From NCBI RefSeq assembly GCF_000275845.1, contig NW_006766886.1, forward strand, positions 875,669 to 939,668: a DNA stretch of 64,000 bases, written 5' to 3'. A program made the translations under genes and the position numbers. The notes beneath the pieces are model-generated. The model worked only from the letters and a program-made list of their open reading frames with translations, did not search any database and was not told the DNA's origin. The stretch is from Dichomitus squalens LYAD-421 SS1. Its lineage: Eukaryota; Basidiomycota; Agaricomycetes; Polyporales; Polyporaceae. This document shows positions 46,171 through 58,448 of this stretch, one piece after another; the first letter of the stretch is position 1; each line of letters starts with the position of its first letter.

Positions 46171-48410
46171 ATGGCCGATCCGACTGGCGTCGATATAGAC
46201 CTGACGTGCGTATACTCACAACACTTGAGATCCCGCACGCGTTCGCTGACTGCATCGTTGCAGGCTGGGTGTCATCTTGGTAGGTCTGATAGTGACAGCA
46301 GGGTGCGTTCCAGCGATGGAGATCTCGAATGCGAAGGCGCTGCTGACATCGGGTCCCCGGGTCCTCAAATAGCTTGCTTGGCGGTATGTCCCCTGCGCCA
46401 CAATACCAAGTTTGTATCTTGAGTTCTTCGTGCGCCAGTCACGACTGCGCAGTCCGGGTCCTATTTCGTGCACTTTCCCCAGGATCGACGGGCGCTGAAG
46501 ATTCTGGTACGTTTAGGGTCGAAGGAGGGATATGTCTTCGTAACGCTCAACGAACACCGACTTCACTAGGTCATCGCGGTGTGGCTCCTCGATGTCACGC
46601 ATCTCGGTCTCTACCTGTCCACGAGTCTGTCTCATGAACCCATCTTCTCCATGACCATCTCGCTGATGCTCATAGTCCAGTGTATACCTATCTTGTCAAG
46701 AAAGAGGGTCTGCATTTCGGTCAAAAGCCTCTCCCCTGGTGAGTCTACCATTGACTATCGTATCATGCCGATCCTCAACCGGCGCTGTAGGACTGCAAAT
46801 GTGAGTCTGCATATATAATTACTAGGCGAAAGTCTGAGCCGTGTCTCCACAGGCTCAATTGCTAGTGAATGTACACATCTCACGAGTCGTATCTTGTGCC
46901 CGGTCCGTCTTGACATTTCCCGTCCACAGGCGTGTGGTATCAGCCTAATTCAGTCGTGAGTTCTTCTAGTCATACTGCTATCTCCCAGCTAATCATGTTC
47001 CAAGGTTCTACGCATCTCGCATATGGCAACGTATGTTCGATGCCTACGGACTATCTCCGAGACGAGTATCTTGACAACGCGATAGTTAGCAGGATGAGGC
47101 TGCTACTTGTGATCATGGGGTTGTTTATTGCGACGACATGGCGTGAGTCATCAATGGTTGCTTTGTAGTCTTTCTCTAACCTGCAGTCTTGATGCGCAGT
47201 CCTATCCTTCGGTGAGCTCGCTTTGATGAGATGACATCACCATAATCCCTGACCTCACCTTCGCAGTTCTATTCGTTAAGACGTACGTCCACACACGTTC
47301 TCTGCGAATTGTTGATTGATATTCCTCACCAGTATCACGACTAATACCGTGGCGGAGTACGTCCATCTGGAAGTGCGTAGACGTTCTACGCTATCATGAA
47401 CGCCAAAATACTAACCGCAGAATCGTAGCCTTACGACATTACCATGAGTGCTATGACTGCATCCACGGACGTGCTGCTGTGTGGCGCGTTGGTCGTCTTG
47501 CTGACGATGTTCCGTAAGGATACCCAGGGGTGCGTGATTATCTCACATGCATGCGACGTGAGGGAAACCTGACCTCCGAACCTTTAGGGCGGATCGTCTC
47601 ATCAACCGGCTGGTCCGTAGCATCTCCCGATCATGGTCGGCCGAAGCGAATTGACGTTCACATAGCTCATATTCACCGTTAATACTGGCTTGCTAACTAG
47701 GTCAGTTTTATCATCTCCAGCCACCTCTTCTGTCTAACCGTTTTCAGTGTCCATGCCATCATGTCTGTAATCATGGTATGGCTAGTCGTCGCATCTCGCA
47801 TCTTCCAGAGCGTGTCCCGACCGACCCTTCATACGTGCAGGTCGTCTCCCTTCCCCAGACGTCTCTATTCGTGATGTTCTACTACATCGGCACACGACGT
47901 GAGTATCCATAGGGATGTTCTTGAGATCTTCAGCTGAAACAGACAAAAGTGTATTCAGTCTCATTGTTGGCCACGCTCAACGCTCGCATCGAGCTCAGAA
48001 TGCAAGCCGAGCGCATGGGAGATCGATCGCTTCCAGAAATCCCAGTGACAGCCCCGCCCCTCGGTCTCACGAACAGGAAATCATCACAAGCACAAGCGAC
48101 CGTGGTGAGCGTCTCCTCGCCGTCACTTCTTCCAAAGCCTGGCCCCTGAACATAGATATCTTCAGCTTCGCCGAGGCGACAAATCCGACATCCTAGTGAC
48201 CATGCCTTGCAAGTCGGAGACGGCGACGATCACAACAGGCGATGGGTCGAATCCGACGACGCTGAATCCGGCGCCACCGCGAATATTCTGCGAGGGCAAT
48301 CGATGCTACGTCGTTCCGGATGGGGAGTTCAAGTCGTTTTGGACACCAGACTTCCTTGCGGACTCGGCTCCCGTTCTGGCTCTCAGTACATAGCACTTCA
48401 TCTGACGTAG
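46171..48410 (+). CDS. DUF6534-type multi-pass membrane protein, copy 1
   Basis: From the ATG at 46171 splicing gives MADPTGVDIDLTLGVILVGL, IVTAGLLGVTTAQ, YFVHFPQDRRALKILVIAVW, LLDVTHLGLYLSTMYTYLVK, then TAN (10-nt microexon 46791-46800). It continues AQLL, ACGISLIQSFYASRIWQLSR, MRLLLVIMGLFIATTW, LFVKTITTNTVAEYVHLE, DITMSAMTASTDVLLCGALV, ADRLINRLLIFTVNTGLLTS, VHAIMSVIM, VVSLPQTSLFVMFYYIGTR and YSVSLLATLNARIELRMQAE. About seven membrane segments are visible. The C-terminal LLATLNAR motif is typical of the family. The tail is either spliced to a stop at 48410 or read through to a stop at 48149. Function unknown. Confidence 0.82.
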
Positions 48411-48947
48411 CTCGCCACGTTCCCTGACATAATGTACCTCGTGCCGCGGTTTGTGCGGGCACAAGGATGGCTTTCCGTGTCCTGTTTACGTTGAAGGAGC
48501 GCGGCTGCTTGTCGTCCCACCCTATAGGTAGGACCATCAGATAGCTGTTTTATTCCCCATAAGGAAGTACTGAAGTCGCTCGACAGCTGGTCAGGCCCAC
48601 GACCAGGGTTGTCGTTGAAGACCCCCATAGCAGGTCCTCAGACCAGACATCCTCCGCCCACCGCCTTCCGTTTACCGCCCTTAGAGGTGCGTTCTTGATT
48701 GCTATTTGACATACTCGCGAAAACACTGTTATTTACGAGTCCTGGCTGATACACCAGGGCGGGGCGCTTCGGGAAAGGAGTTCGGGGCCTTGGTTCCTAA
48801 CATGTACAAACAGCTGTCAATGGAACTGTAGCAACGCTTGGCCTCATGTTCACTTGTGTTCCATTCATGATCGTCTCGCAAAATTGGCGGCTTAAAGACT
48901 GCTCCGTCCCGCACGCGTCCCTCCCGCCCTGACAACCAACAAGCTCA
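48411..48947. other. Intergenic region
   Basis: Short spacer between the DUF6534-type gene and the next plus-strand gene. No RNA gene or clear promoter element recognised. Confidence 0.5.
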
Positions 48948-51143
48948 ATGGCGTTTACGTATGCACCCGACTTCATCGTGAGTGCTCGCATACGTTATTG
49001 ATCGCTTCAATTGTGCATATGTATCATTTGCGGATAGATTACGCACAAGCGTAAGCGCTCTCGCCTGCATGCTGTCGATCCCTGCCTTGGATTTTACCCA
49101 GAGGCGTCCTCATCGTCGCAGGGTGCTCAGCCCTTCAGCCCGCGGTTGACCTTGGGTACGGCTCAACCTCCGATCTCCGTACCTGCTGACGACGTTGCCG
49201 GGCTCGAGGCTGCGCATATATTCAGTCAGGGTTCCGCGGTCCCACAATTAGACTTCATCGCCCATACCCGCCCCTATGGGACCACAAAAATAGAGGACCC
49301 TAACGCCACAGAGAGTGATCAGGGACGCGACTGTATCGAAGGCCGCGAGGATGTTGAAGCCCCGCTTACCGTGGAGGCCTTCTTGAAGAGCGCTGCCATC
49401 GCTACCAAACGCTACCGTCCCCGCCGTAGAAAACGGAAAGCAGCGACTCTTCACGCTTCAGGAGACCACGAGGGGGATGGCGCAGCTCTTGGCTTCTCGG
49501 CGTGGAAACCGGGCGATGCAGATCACTGCGACGCACACCAGTCTGAACGCTCTTCTTCACCTGGACCTCCGGGCCGCCGCATACGGCAGAAACATCAAGC
49601 CGGAGGGACTGCCAACGACGAGTATACACCGAGCGAAGACTTCACAAAACAGCAAGCCCGGAAACGGAGAAAGTCATTACCTGCGCGACTTCTTACTGCC
49701 GCTGTCGCAACTGGCGTCGACGTTATCGGCGGCCTTCTCTTTCCCGACCCTGCCGAGGCGCATATATCCGCTCAGAAGCCGCTACACCTTGTCCCTGGGA
49801 ACCATACACCATCTCCGGTCGACGCCGTGAGGTCTCGCCGTCGCCGTTTTGTCGACCCTCGTCGCGTAGCACCGTTTGGCCGGGCAGTTTCCCAGTTTGC
49901 GCCGAATGTTGGCCCTGCAATCCAACAAGGGGTGAAGGAGAACAAACCCATCACCAGCTGGGGACCGAACGCTTGCAATTTCGAGCTCCCTCCGGGGATT
50001 GGGGGTGGAAAGTTTGTTGCCGTTTCGGAGACCTGTTTTGCACCTCCTCCGCTCGCCTTGGTCCCAGCGACGCATCCACAGTCGGCCTATCGAGCGCAGT
50101 CAGTCAAACAGTTATTCATTCGACTACTGATTTCAACTACTTTATGCAGATGTACTACCATCATTAATCGGGGTCGCCCGGTGCCCAAACGAGTGAAGAA
50201 CAAAGTGCTCTGCAGCGGTGCCCTCGTCCTCCCCCACAGTAGACCGTCCCCACCAATACCCCCTTCGACATTGCCAGTGTCTTCCGACCTGGCTCGCCCC
50301 GACTCCGATCCGATTCTCTCCGTCAGCAATTCTTCGCAACCTGTTCTATTCCCCCCTGATGCTCTGGTGCTGCCTTCGGCCGATCTTGTATCTCAAGACA
50401 GTGACAGCTGCGAGCGCGACGCTCAGAGCATCGTCGAGGACTCGGCAAATGTTACTCGCGCTCCCTCTCCCAGCATGGTCTCGCTCTCCGACAAGCAGCC
50501 TCTATTGTCCTTCCCGTTGTCCGCTCTTCCTGCCCACCAGCATCCACGTGAATCATCCCTGGCTTCCTCGCGTGGACAGGACCCGCCGATTGCTCTGCTC
50601 ACAGTCGCTCCTAAGAAACCTCTGAAGTCACTTGGCTCTCTTCTGGACGGCTTACGCGAGATCGCGCGGAATGCTACACAGCTGGCCCTCTCGTCTGAGA
50701 ATTCACGGTCGGCACGTCCTCGCCCAAACACTTCTTCTGGGGCTCACGGTCCTCTCGGTTCTACGCTCAGCTCTAGTGCGCGGCCGCGCCCTTCGACTGC
50801 TTGTCCGCTGTCTGCTTCTCGCTCCGTCTGCGCCGCAGCCCATCCTCCTCCACACGCTCGGCTTTTGGAACCTCCCCACTTCCCCCATGGTCTCGAAGGG
50901 GAAGAAAATACTCGCTGCGTCGGTGGACAGCCCGCTTCCTCCATGGACATAGGGACCGGCGGTCCTGTCGACACCCTCAATACAGAAGATGGCCCCTCGC
51001 GAATGAACCACATTGACCTTTCAGCTGTCTTCGAGTCAAGGATGAGCAAGGTTTTGCACTTACCCTCGAGTCCTCTGCCTGTTTGGGACGTACTTCCTTT
51101 GTCGCATCCTGTGACATTGGACGAGGATGATGTTTGCTACTAG
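48948..51143 (+). CDS. Uncharacterised basic/Ser-Pro-rich protein, possibly nuclear
   Basis: Exons 48948-48977, 49038-50098 and 50150-51143 total 2085 nt, 694 residues. The short first exon (MAFTYAPDFI) joins in phase to ITHKRKRSRLHAVDPCLGFY. Several basic clusters (HKRKRSR, RPRRRKRK, KQQARKRRKS, RSRRRR) look like nuclear signals. The rest is Ser/Pro-rich and mostly disordered. One hydrophobic stretch (LLTAAVATGVDVIGGLLF) could be amphipathic or a single membrane segment. The second intron is 51 nt and in frame, so it may be retained. No domain recognised. It lies about 355 bp upstream of the metacaspase on the same strand. Confidence 0.7.
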
Positions 51144-51497
51144 ATAGTGATTAGCACGCGACGTACCAAGTGTCCGTGGGCCCACTTGTCGCTCGTTTAT
51201 ATAATGGATCATTTCTTGAAAAGTATGTGGTCCGGCATAGAGGATGTGGAGGCTGCGCGTGGAGGCAAACTTTGGGGCCGCGGGCCATGAGCGGTCCCGC
51301 GTGCAAGGATGTAATCGGACGCCGGCCGTAGCGCCTATGTACGGATGCTATTATGCACTTCACGTGAGTGCAGCGAATACAGCACTTCGCGCTACATGAC
51401 CGTCGTATAGGTCTGCCTTCTTCCTTCATATCCGTCTACTGCTTCCCCTCTGTCCGTCATTATTGTACTCGCCAGTGGCAATTAAGCATACGACACA

Positions 51498-53873
51498 ATG
51501 TGGAACAACTACCCCGGGCAGCAGGGCGGCTATCCGCCCCCTTCGGGTCCCCCGCCGCCAGGCGCGCCTGGGTCAGTATACCTCTCATCCGATCTCTTGC
51601 AATGCAATGACCACTTACGCTCTATTATATTCTTCAGATTTGGCTTCCCTAACCCGTAAGCATTATTGCGCACTATGCCATTCCTCAGAGTTGAGAGTAG
51701 ACTGTGATCTCGGAAGCAATCTGCCGTCGCCGAGCCCCGGCTACAATCCCGGCTACGCACCAGCCTATGGCGGTCCGCCTGGGGGGTACGTGGGCATATG
51801 TTGGATGAGCTGAAGGATTCGAGAGGTAACGTCTAGTACTTCCAGTTATACTCCCCCTCCCGGACCTCCGCCACCGGGCGGCCATCACCACCATCACCAC
51901 CACCAACACCACCAAGGAGGCGGGTTCATGCCGCCCCCGGGCCCTCCTCCTGGTTATGGTGGCCCTTCTCCTGGCTATGGTGGACCTCCTCCCATCCCCG
52001 GTGGTCGGCCTGACGGTGGTGGGTATGGACCTCCGTCTGGTCGTTCCCCTGCACCTCCTTCATCCTACGGCGACTACCAGCCACCGGGTATGTTCCGTCG
52101 CATTATTGCCCTGTAACGCCTCTCACTGCTCTGGTTAGCTGGACCTCCGCCCCCACCGCCTTCCCATCAGCAGCAGTATGGGCCGACGTTCACGGGGCAG
52201 GATAACCAACAGCACCAGCTGTTTTACCAGTACTCGCAGTGTACCGGGAAGAAGAAGGCACTTTGTGTATGCGCATCCTTTGCATTTTAGAATCTATGTG
52301 CAGGGTTTGATTTTGATTCGCTCAGGTTGGGATCAATTACTTCGGTCAATCGGCAGAGCTGAAGGGCTGCATCAACGACGCCCGGAATGTCACGCGTTTC
52401 CTGCAGGGTAAGTCGCCATTTGATACCGTAGCATACGCTACATTCAGTTGTTGAAGACGATTGCGCAGAGCTCTATGGATACCGAGAGGAAGACATTGTT
52501 CTCTTGACAGATGACGCCCAGAACCCCCGTCAGATCCCGACCAGGGACAACATCGTGAGTCTGTCGTTCGCCTGTACTGACCGGCGCCTCACCACATCCC
52601 CGCAGATTCAAGCCATGCAATGGCTGGTACGCAACGCGCAACCTAATGATTCCCTTTTCTTCCACTGTGCGTTGGCATATTGTGTTCTGTGTCTCAATAT
52701 TTAAATAGAGGGACAGACTCCGGGCACGGTGGGCAGACCAAAGATTTGGACGGCGATGAGGCAGATGGCTACGATGAAGTCATCTATCCCGTTGACTTTA
52801 AGCAAGCAGGTCACCTGGTAGACGATGTGAGCTCAGTGATCACCCTCTCTCTTGATTTGCTTCCTCATATCCGTTTCAGACTATGCATGAGATCATGGTT
52901 CGACCTCTTCCTCCAGGTTGCCGCTTGACCGCAATATTCGACGTATGTTCCGAATCGTGCACGGTGCTGAGCTATGCCACTGACTTTCATCGTCATGTAG
53001 TCTTGTCACTCGGGCTCGGTTCTCGGTGAGCATGGCGCACTGATTCTGCCGCATAAGTACTGATCTGGCCGTTTCTCTAGATCTGCCGTACATTTACTCA
53101 ACGGAGGGTAAGATCAAGGAGCCCAACCTGGCCGCAGAAGCTGGTCAAGGTTTGCTATCGGCTGTCACCTCATATGCACGTGGTGATATGGTGAGTCTTC
53201 GATGCTAATGCATCCTACGCAGCTCACTAACGTTGCATGCACTTGCAGGGCGGAGTATTCTCATCTGTCACCGGTCTTCTTAAGACAGCGACTGGAGGGA
53301 CTCAGCGCGCAGAGCAGAAGACACGCGCAACGAAGACGTCTCCTGCGGACGTGGTGCGTGTTTGGCCGCCTATCTACGTGGATGATAACCTCACGGCTTT
53401 CCGAACAGATCTCGTGGAGCGGTTGCAAGGATTCGCAAACGAGTGCGGATACATTCGAAGCGGGTCAGTCGACTGGCGCGATGAGCTATGTGGGTCGCCC
53501 ATTCGCTCGCAACCCCAGTATCTCGTTCTAACGATCTCCGCCCTCAGGCTTTCATGACATGTCTACGTAAGCTTCGCTGTGGTTGTCTCTTATGCTTTCC
53601 ACTGATCATCGGTCATTCAGGCCAGAACCGGCAGCAGAGCTACCAGCAGCTACTCACGAACATCCGGTAAGCAATCTTCTCTGGAGATTCATTACGAGAC
53701 GGGGAGCTGACGATCGCGCGCATCAGGGCGATCCTGAAGCAGAAGTACAGTCAGAAGCCTCAGCTCTCGAGTTCTCATCCTATGGTGGGTGCTGCGCTTG
53801 CGAATGTGGCGTTATCTATCGGTGATGCTGACGTACTGTTCCGTAGGACGTGAACCTGTTATTCATTTGCTGA
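51498..53873 (+). CDS. Type I metacaspase with proline- and histidine-rich prodomain
   Basis: Cysteine protease of the caspase fold, cutting after Lys/Arg, linked to stress response and cell death in fungi. The prodomain is Gly/Pro/Tyr-rich ([37 protein letters not shown]) with a His cluster ([15 protein letters not shown]). The catalytic domain starts [20 protein letters not shown]. The catalytic His lies in [18 protein letters not shown], whose Tyr codon is split by an intron. The catalytic Cys is in [18 protein letters not shown]. The p10-like end includes [55 protein letters not shown] and a TGA at 53871-53873. The gene is complete, with about a dozen introns. Its last 430 bp belong to the duplicated segment described below. 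Confidence 0.94.
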
Positions 53874-55508
53874 TGCATCCCTCGCTTAAACGTCAATGGA
53901 CGCTTGTAGAACCTCTTGTACTATATGTCGAGCATCCAATTTGTGTTCAGAAATATGTCACTCGTGAATGTTTTTGTAGTATCATCATAAGCCCATGATA
54001 TCATTGGTGACGAGAGCTCTTTCGCAAGCGACGTCTGTGTGGGGACTGACGATCCTGAGGTGTTCTGCCGCCGGCAGAATAGCGCGACGTCAGCGGTGGT
54101 CGGCCGACGGCCGCTAGCTCTTCTGAATACGGAAAAGCGTTCGATCGACATTTCTCCACAATATTCGCCCATGCGCCTCGCAATGGTGTGTTCATGGGGC
54201 GCTATTCGTCCAAGCAGAATACCCGGCCGGCTGCCTATCGCTCTTCTCAGCGTCGGCCGGCCCAGGGCATGACCATGCAGCTTGGCCTCGGAAAAAGTCT
54301 CGGTCGTAGTTGAGACTGGTTTTGCCAGCTGAATCTCTTCGAGGGGGACGCATTCTCATGCATGTATACATATCCCCGAGCTGTAGAAGCTCCTTCAAGT
54401 TAGCGTTATGTACTACGCCGTCGTCGTACCGTGGCTGGACGCTGGAACGCTTACGAGCGGCCCGGGATGAGGCCGGAGCGCGGTACCGCGAAAGTTGTCA
54501 CTTGTGGCGCTTCTTTGCTCTTACCTTGTTGGATCACATGGCCTACATATATTGCAAACAGTTCGTCGTTTGATAGGCCGACTTTGACTATGGCTGCTCA
54601 GCCACCTTTCCTGGGCTTATGACCATTCGTACCCGACCGTGGTCGTGATATGTTCGATGGCTCTGTCGTTGGAACATCCGACGGAACAATATCACCTTTG
54701 TTCCGATTGTGTCGAGGACCCATCTTTCATCAAGGAGACGACCGCGAAACGCGGAAAGTATCTTATGCCTCTCCCCAGAGCGGCGCCCAACCTCGATACT
54801 AATCGCCATTGGGATCTTCGGTTGATACGTAGGTCTCAACCGGACCAGGCTCGGTCACTTCTCCTCTGCAAACCGCTAGCCCCATGACCGTTCTCTCGTG
54901 CAGATCTGGGTTGGATGCTATTCAATGACTTCTTGGCTCGACGGAAATAAGAACCAGTAGACGGCCGCAGACAGGCATCTCGTGCTTGTCTCTTCCACTC
55001 GACCTTCCACACTCCGCCGTGTCTCGCGCCCTCGCTCCTGCGTGTGCATCGACGACTCGGTGCACTCGATTCATGTAGCGCGACATCCTTCACAATACTA
55101 ATTGTGACGACATGGCTGGAGGTGGAACAACAGCCGCGGCCTCGAACCGTCGCAAGAATCTCGCAGGCCCATCTAGTTGGGTATGTCTTCTGTCCTTCCA
55201 TTCTCATGAGAGCTTCCATACTGTTGGTCGTGTCTGACATCACGTCTCTCTCAGGCCGGCCTGCTTGCAAACGCCAGAGTTTTCGCGCTCGCTATCTTCG
55301 CCTCCCTAGGTGGTTTGTGAGTGTCCAATTTTCGATATGTCGCGGTAGCCCTCATACTGACTGGGCCTCCCTCGGAGGCTGTACGGTGAGTGAAAGGATC
55401 TTACGACACGCGCTCCAATCTGACACAGTTGATTGAGCCTCCAGGGCACAACCAGGTGCGTGCGGTGAGCAGTCTCACGGCAGGAACGAGGCCCGCTGAT
55501 TCTTCGGC
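53448..55508 (+). repeat. Segmental duplication, copy 1
   Basis: Direct copy of the segment at 58853-61039. It starts inside the metacaspase (gagtgcggatacatt), runs through the 3' end of that gene and a 1.2-kb spacer, and ends about 50 bp after the fourth mini-exon of a sugar transporter 5' end (tgattcttcggc). Long stretches match nearly exactly; point differences and small indels are scattered throughout. Confidence 0.92.
55112..55455 (+). pseudogene. Truncated 5' end of an MFS sugar transporter
   Basis: The ATG at 55112 opens [19 protein letters not shown]. Spliced exons then give [23 protein letters not shown] (8-nt exon 55378-55385) and HNQ (11-nt exon 55445-55455). It matches the first four exons of the complete transporter at 60634, splice sites included. 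The conserved GYNQ has become GHNQ, and the rest of the gene (about 2.1 kb) is absent because the duplication ends here. Promoter and leader were copied too, so transcription is possible, but no transporter could result. Confidence 0.88.
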
Positions 55509-55791
55509 CTGATTGTCTTGAAACGAGCTTAGTCTGTCACCCCCGGTCCCCTGGCAAAAGAAGTACGGACGTGGAGTTTTCTCTAGTAATGCCGGAGTGT
55601 TGCAGAGTCTACTCAAGAAGGTAAAGGTGCCGGCCTGGGGAGCCGTGAAGGCCTCGAGTGGCCATGAAACACGAGTCACGTCGCTTTTGGCGCAGTAAGT
55701 TCGTTCGATCGTTGTAAGGTTCGCTCCCGCCTTCACCTTATCACGCTGTCACTACATGAACATTTCACAGGGTTCACGTCACGTACTCGCA

Positions 55792-55798
55792 TATATAG
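55792..55798 (+). promoter_or_regulatory. TATA box of the esterase gene
   Basis: TATATAG about 175 bp upstream of the ATG at 55968. Motif and position only. Confidence 0.5.
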
Positions 55799-55826
55799 TA
55801 TCCTCCTGTCCTGTGCTACGTTCTCC

Positions 55827-55906
55827 AGTCCTTACGAACGTATCACAGGTAAAGTACATCCTAGTACTCCCTCAACTGTTTTAGAGTCCTTACGATCGTA
55901 TTGCAG
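55827..55906 (+). repeat. 22-bp direct repeat pair in the esterase leader
   Basis: AGTCCTTACGAACGTATCAC-AG at 55827-55848 recurs as AGTCCTTACGATCGTATTGC-AG at 55885-55906, with 3 differences and starts 58 bp apart. Both copies lie between the TATA box and the ATG at 55968. Both end in CAG, so they may hold alternative leader-intron acceptors or be regulatory. Confidence 0.7.
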
Positions 55907-55967
55907 ATCTCTGCCCTGTCTCTCGACGTCCGAGTGTCCGGCTCACAGTGTTAGTCAGGAGCTACCG

Positions 55968-58448
55968 ATGAACCTCCTTTCACTTCTCGCTCTTCTAGGC
56001 TTTGCGGCGGCCGTGGTAGCCGTGAGAGACTCTCCGTCCGCATGCTCTGCCTTCAAGCCCACGAATATCACCAACGTCGCGCTCACCAACCTGCCCACCT
56101 ACTTTTCCGCAAACGCGTCCGTGAACATCTCCAACGAGTACTCGAGTATCGACGTGTCGAACCTCCCGGCCTTCTGTCGCGTCGAGCTCACGATCACGAC
56201 GAACACGACCGCGGGCTCGTTCGCCCTCACCGAGGTCTGGCTCCCAGACGACTGGAATGGCCGGGTGCTCACTCTAGGGAACGGCGGATTGGCTGGTGGG
56301 GGTACGTCTCATGAGCAGTGGCTTTTGAAAGAAGCGTCGGCTTATTAGGCGTTCCTACTCCGTTCCGCTCTATTCTACTTCTCGACAGTCACTGTCGCCG
56401 AGCTCGGCTACGTCGCCGTCCCTCAAGGATGTGAGTAGAGGTTACGGCATTCGGCATCCGCGGAGTCAGGTGCTCATGTAGCGTCGCATGTAGTCGCAGG
56501 CATCTCGACGAACACCGGGCATGACGGCGACGTAGACGACGGCTCCTGGGCCGGCCCACACAACGACGTACGTGGATCCTCTAACGAACTGTCGTCCACC
56601 GAGGCCCAGATCGAGCGCTCATCAGCTTGTGGCATGTCATGCGCATTTGGTAGAATGCGATCGTGGACTGGGGATGGCGTGCCATGCACCTGAGCGTAGT
56701 CGCGGGAAAAGAGGTGGTACAGCAATACTACTCCACACCCGCCAATAAATCATACTACCTCGGGTGTTCCAATGGTGCGTGGGTAATTCGGCGCCGCTCG
56801 GTTGTTTGCGTCCGCATCCTCGCTGATGTATCCATCTCACTGTCTATGTGTGGTAGGCGGAAGGCAAGGGTACGTTCTCAACGGCGATGACGGGGGTCAC
56901 GAAGGCTGATAACAGCCTCCCCTAGCTTGAAGGAGGTTCAGGAATTTCCGGAAGACTTTGACGGTGTGGTACGTACAGTGTCTTCCCTCCCGCGTCGATT
57001 TAGAGTGGTCCGGATTCGACCCAGCGTTCTATCTACAGATCGTCGGCTCTCCTGCCAATTGGCAGACACACCTTCGAGGATGGTCTATTCACATGAACCT
57101 CAATACCCAACCTTCGACATCGCCCCATTTCATGACGGAGGATATATGGGACAATGTCCTTGCCCCCGAAGTTTTGCGGCAATGCGATTCCTTGGATGGT
57201 GTACGTCTTCTATGCATTCCGCAGACTTCCCTTCGACCGACCCAAACGTTTTTCTATCAGCTTGTCGATGGAATCATCAGCGATCCGAGAGACTGCGCGT
57301 GAGTACCCTATATGGCTCCATCCTTCGAGCTCGTGACTGGATTGTCTTAGAATAATACATGCAGTTTCCGCCCTGAAACGCTAACCTGCAGCCCAGGCCA
57401 AAATAAGTCGACTTGTCTGACGCCTGATCAAATATCTGCCTTGCATCGCATCTACGCGCCATACTACGAAGCTAACCAGACGTTCGTATTCGGCGGCTAC
57501 TTTCCCGGAGGAGAGACCAAGTTCTATCACGGACTGGTCGGTAAGAAGCAGTCCAAGCCTACCAAGGCATACTTCCAGTTCATGGTCACGAAGTGGGACC
57601 CATCCCATATCTGAGTGTGTTTGTGACGTCTTGATGACTCGCCTACAGCAATACGGATTGGACTATCCATGACTACAACGCTACCTTGCTACAACTTACC
57701 GATGAGCTCGATGTTGGCCAGTCCAACGTGAGTTATTCGTCCCCTCTTTGAGCGACTTGTTCTCGATACTGAAGGCTGCGGATGTATGTTCGTAGGCCAT
57801 CAACCCGAACATCATAGGATTCGTGGGCTCGCAGCACAACGGGAAGCTCATCCAGTATGTGGGATGGGCCGATCAACTGATCAGTCCCAACAACTCGATC
57901 TATTACTATGAGACAGTCCACGAGTGGACGCGCGCGAACACCAACCTAGACATCGACGACTTCTATCGACTCTTCACCGTGCCTGGAATGAACCACTGGT
58001 GAGCTACAGCATGCAACTCCGACATGACGAGTTCTAACCTATCTATTCCTTAGCCATGTAGGTCTCGGTGCATTCGCGGAATTTGAGGGCGAGCGTTAGC
58101 TGACGCAATGCATAGGGTGGATTTGCCGCAAACGCCTTCGGCGGCGTACAGCAGGCGTCGAACAACAACCCACCGTTGTCTCTCGGTCCACAGCATAATA
58201 TTTTGGCTGCTATCGTGAAATGGGTTGAGGATGGTATCGCACCCGACAACTTCACCGCCGTGAACTACAACAGCAACGACGTCGCCAACGGCGTTGGCTT
58301 CACCCGGCCACTCTGCAGAGTGAGTAAAGGATCCTCAGGTACACCCGGAGCACATAGCTGATAGAACATGCAGTACCCATCCAATCTCAGATACAAGAGT
58401 GGAGATCCTAATAGCGCCTCTAGCTTCGAATGCGTGTTTGATTCCTAA
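55968..58448 (+). CDS. Secreted tannase / feruloyl-esterase family enzyme
   Basis: Signal peptide MNLLSLLALLGFAAAVVA, then the tannase-family body with several N-glycosylation sites. Landmarks are CRVELTITTNTTAGSFALTE, EVWLPDDWNGRVLTLGNGGL, AGISTNTGHDGDVDDGSWAG, and the nucleophile segment YYLGCSNGGRQGL (the Cys-Ser pair forms part of the CS-D-HC motif). Others are PANWQTHLRGWSIHMNL, DGVVDGIISDPRDC, QYVGWADQLISP (catalytic Asp region) and FTVPGMNHC (catalytic His next to Cys). The stop TAA is at 58446-58448. At least eight short introns are present. The family hydrolyses gallate, ferulate or chlorogenate esters from plant polymers, so it probably acts outside the cell. It sits alone between the two copies of the duplicated segment. 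Confidence 0.92.
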
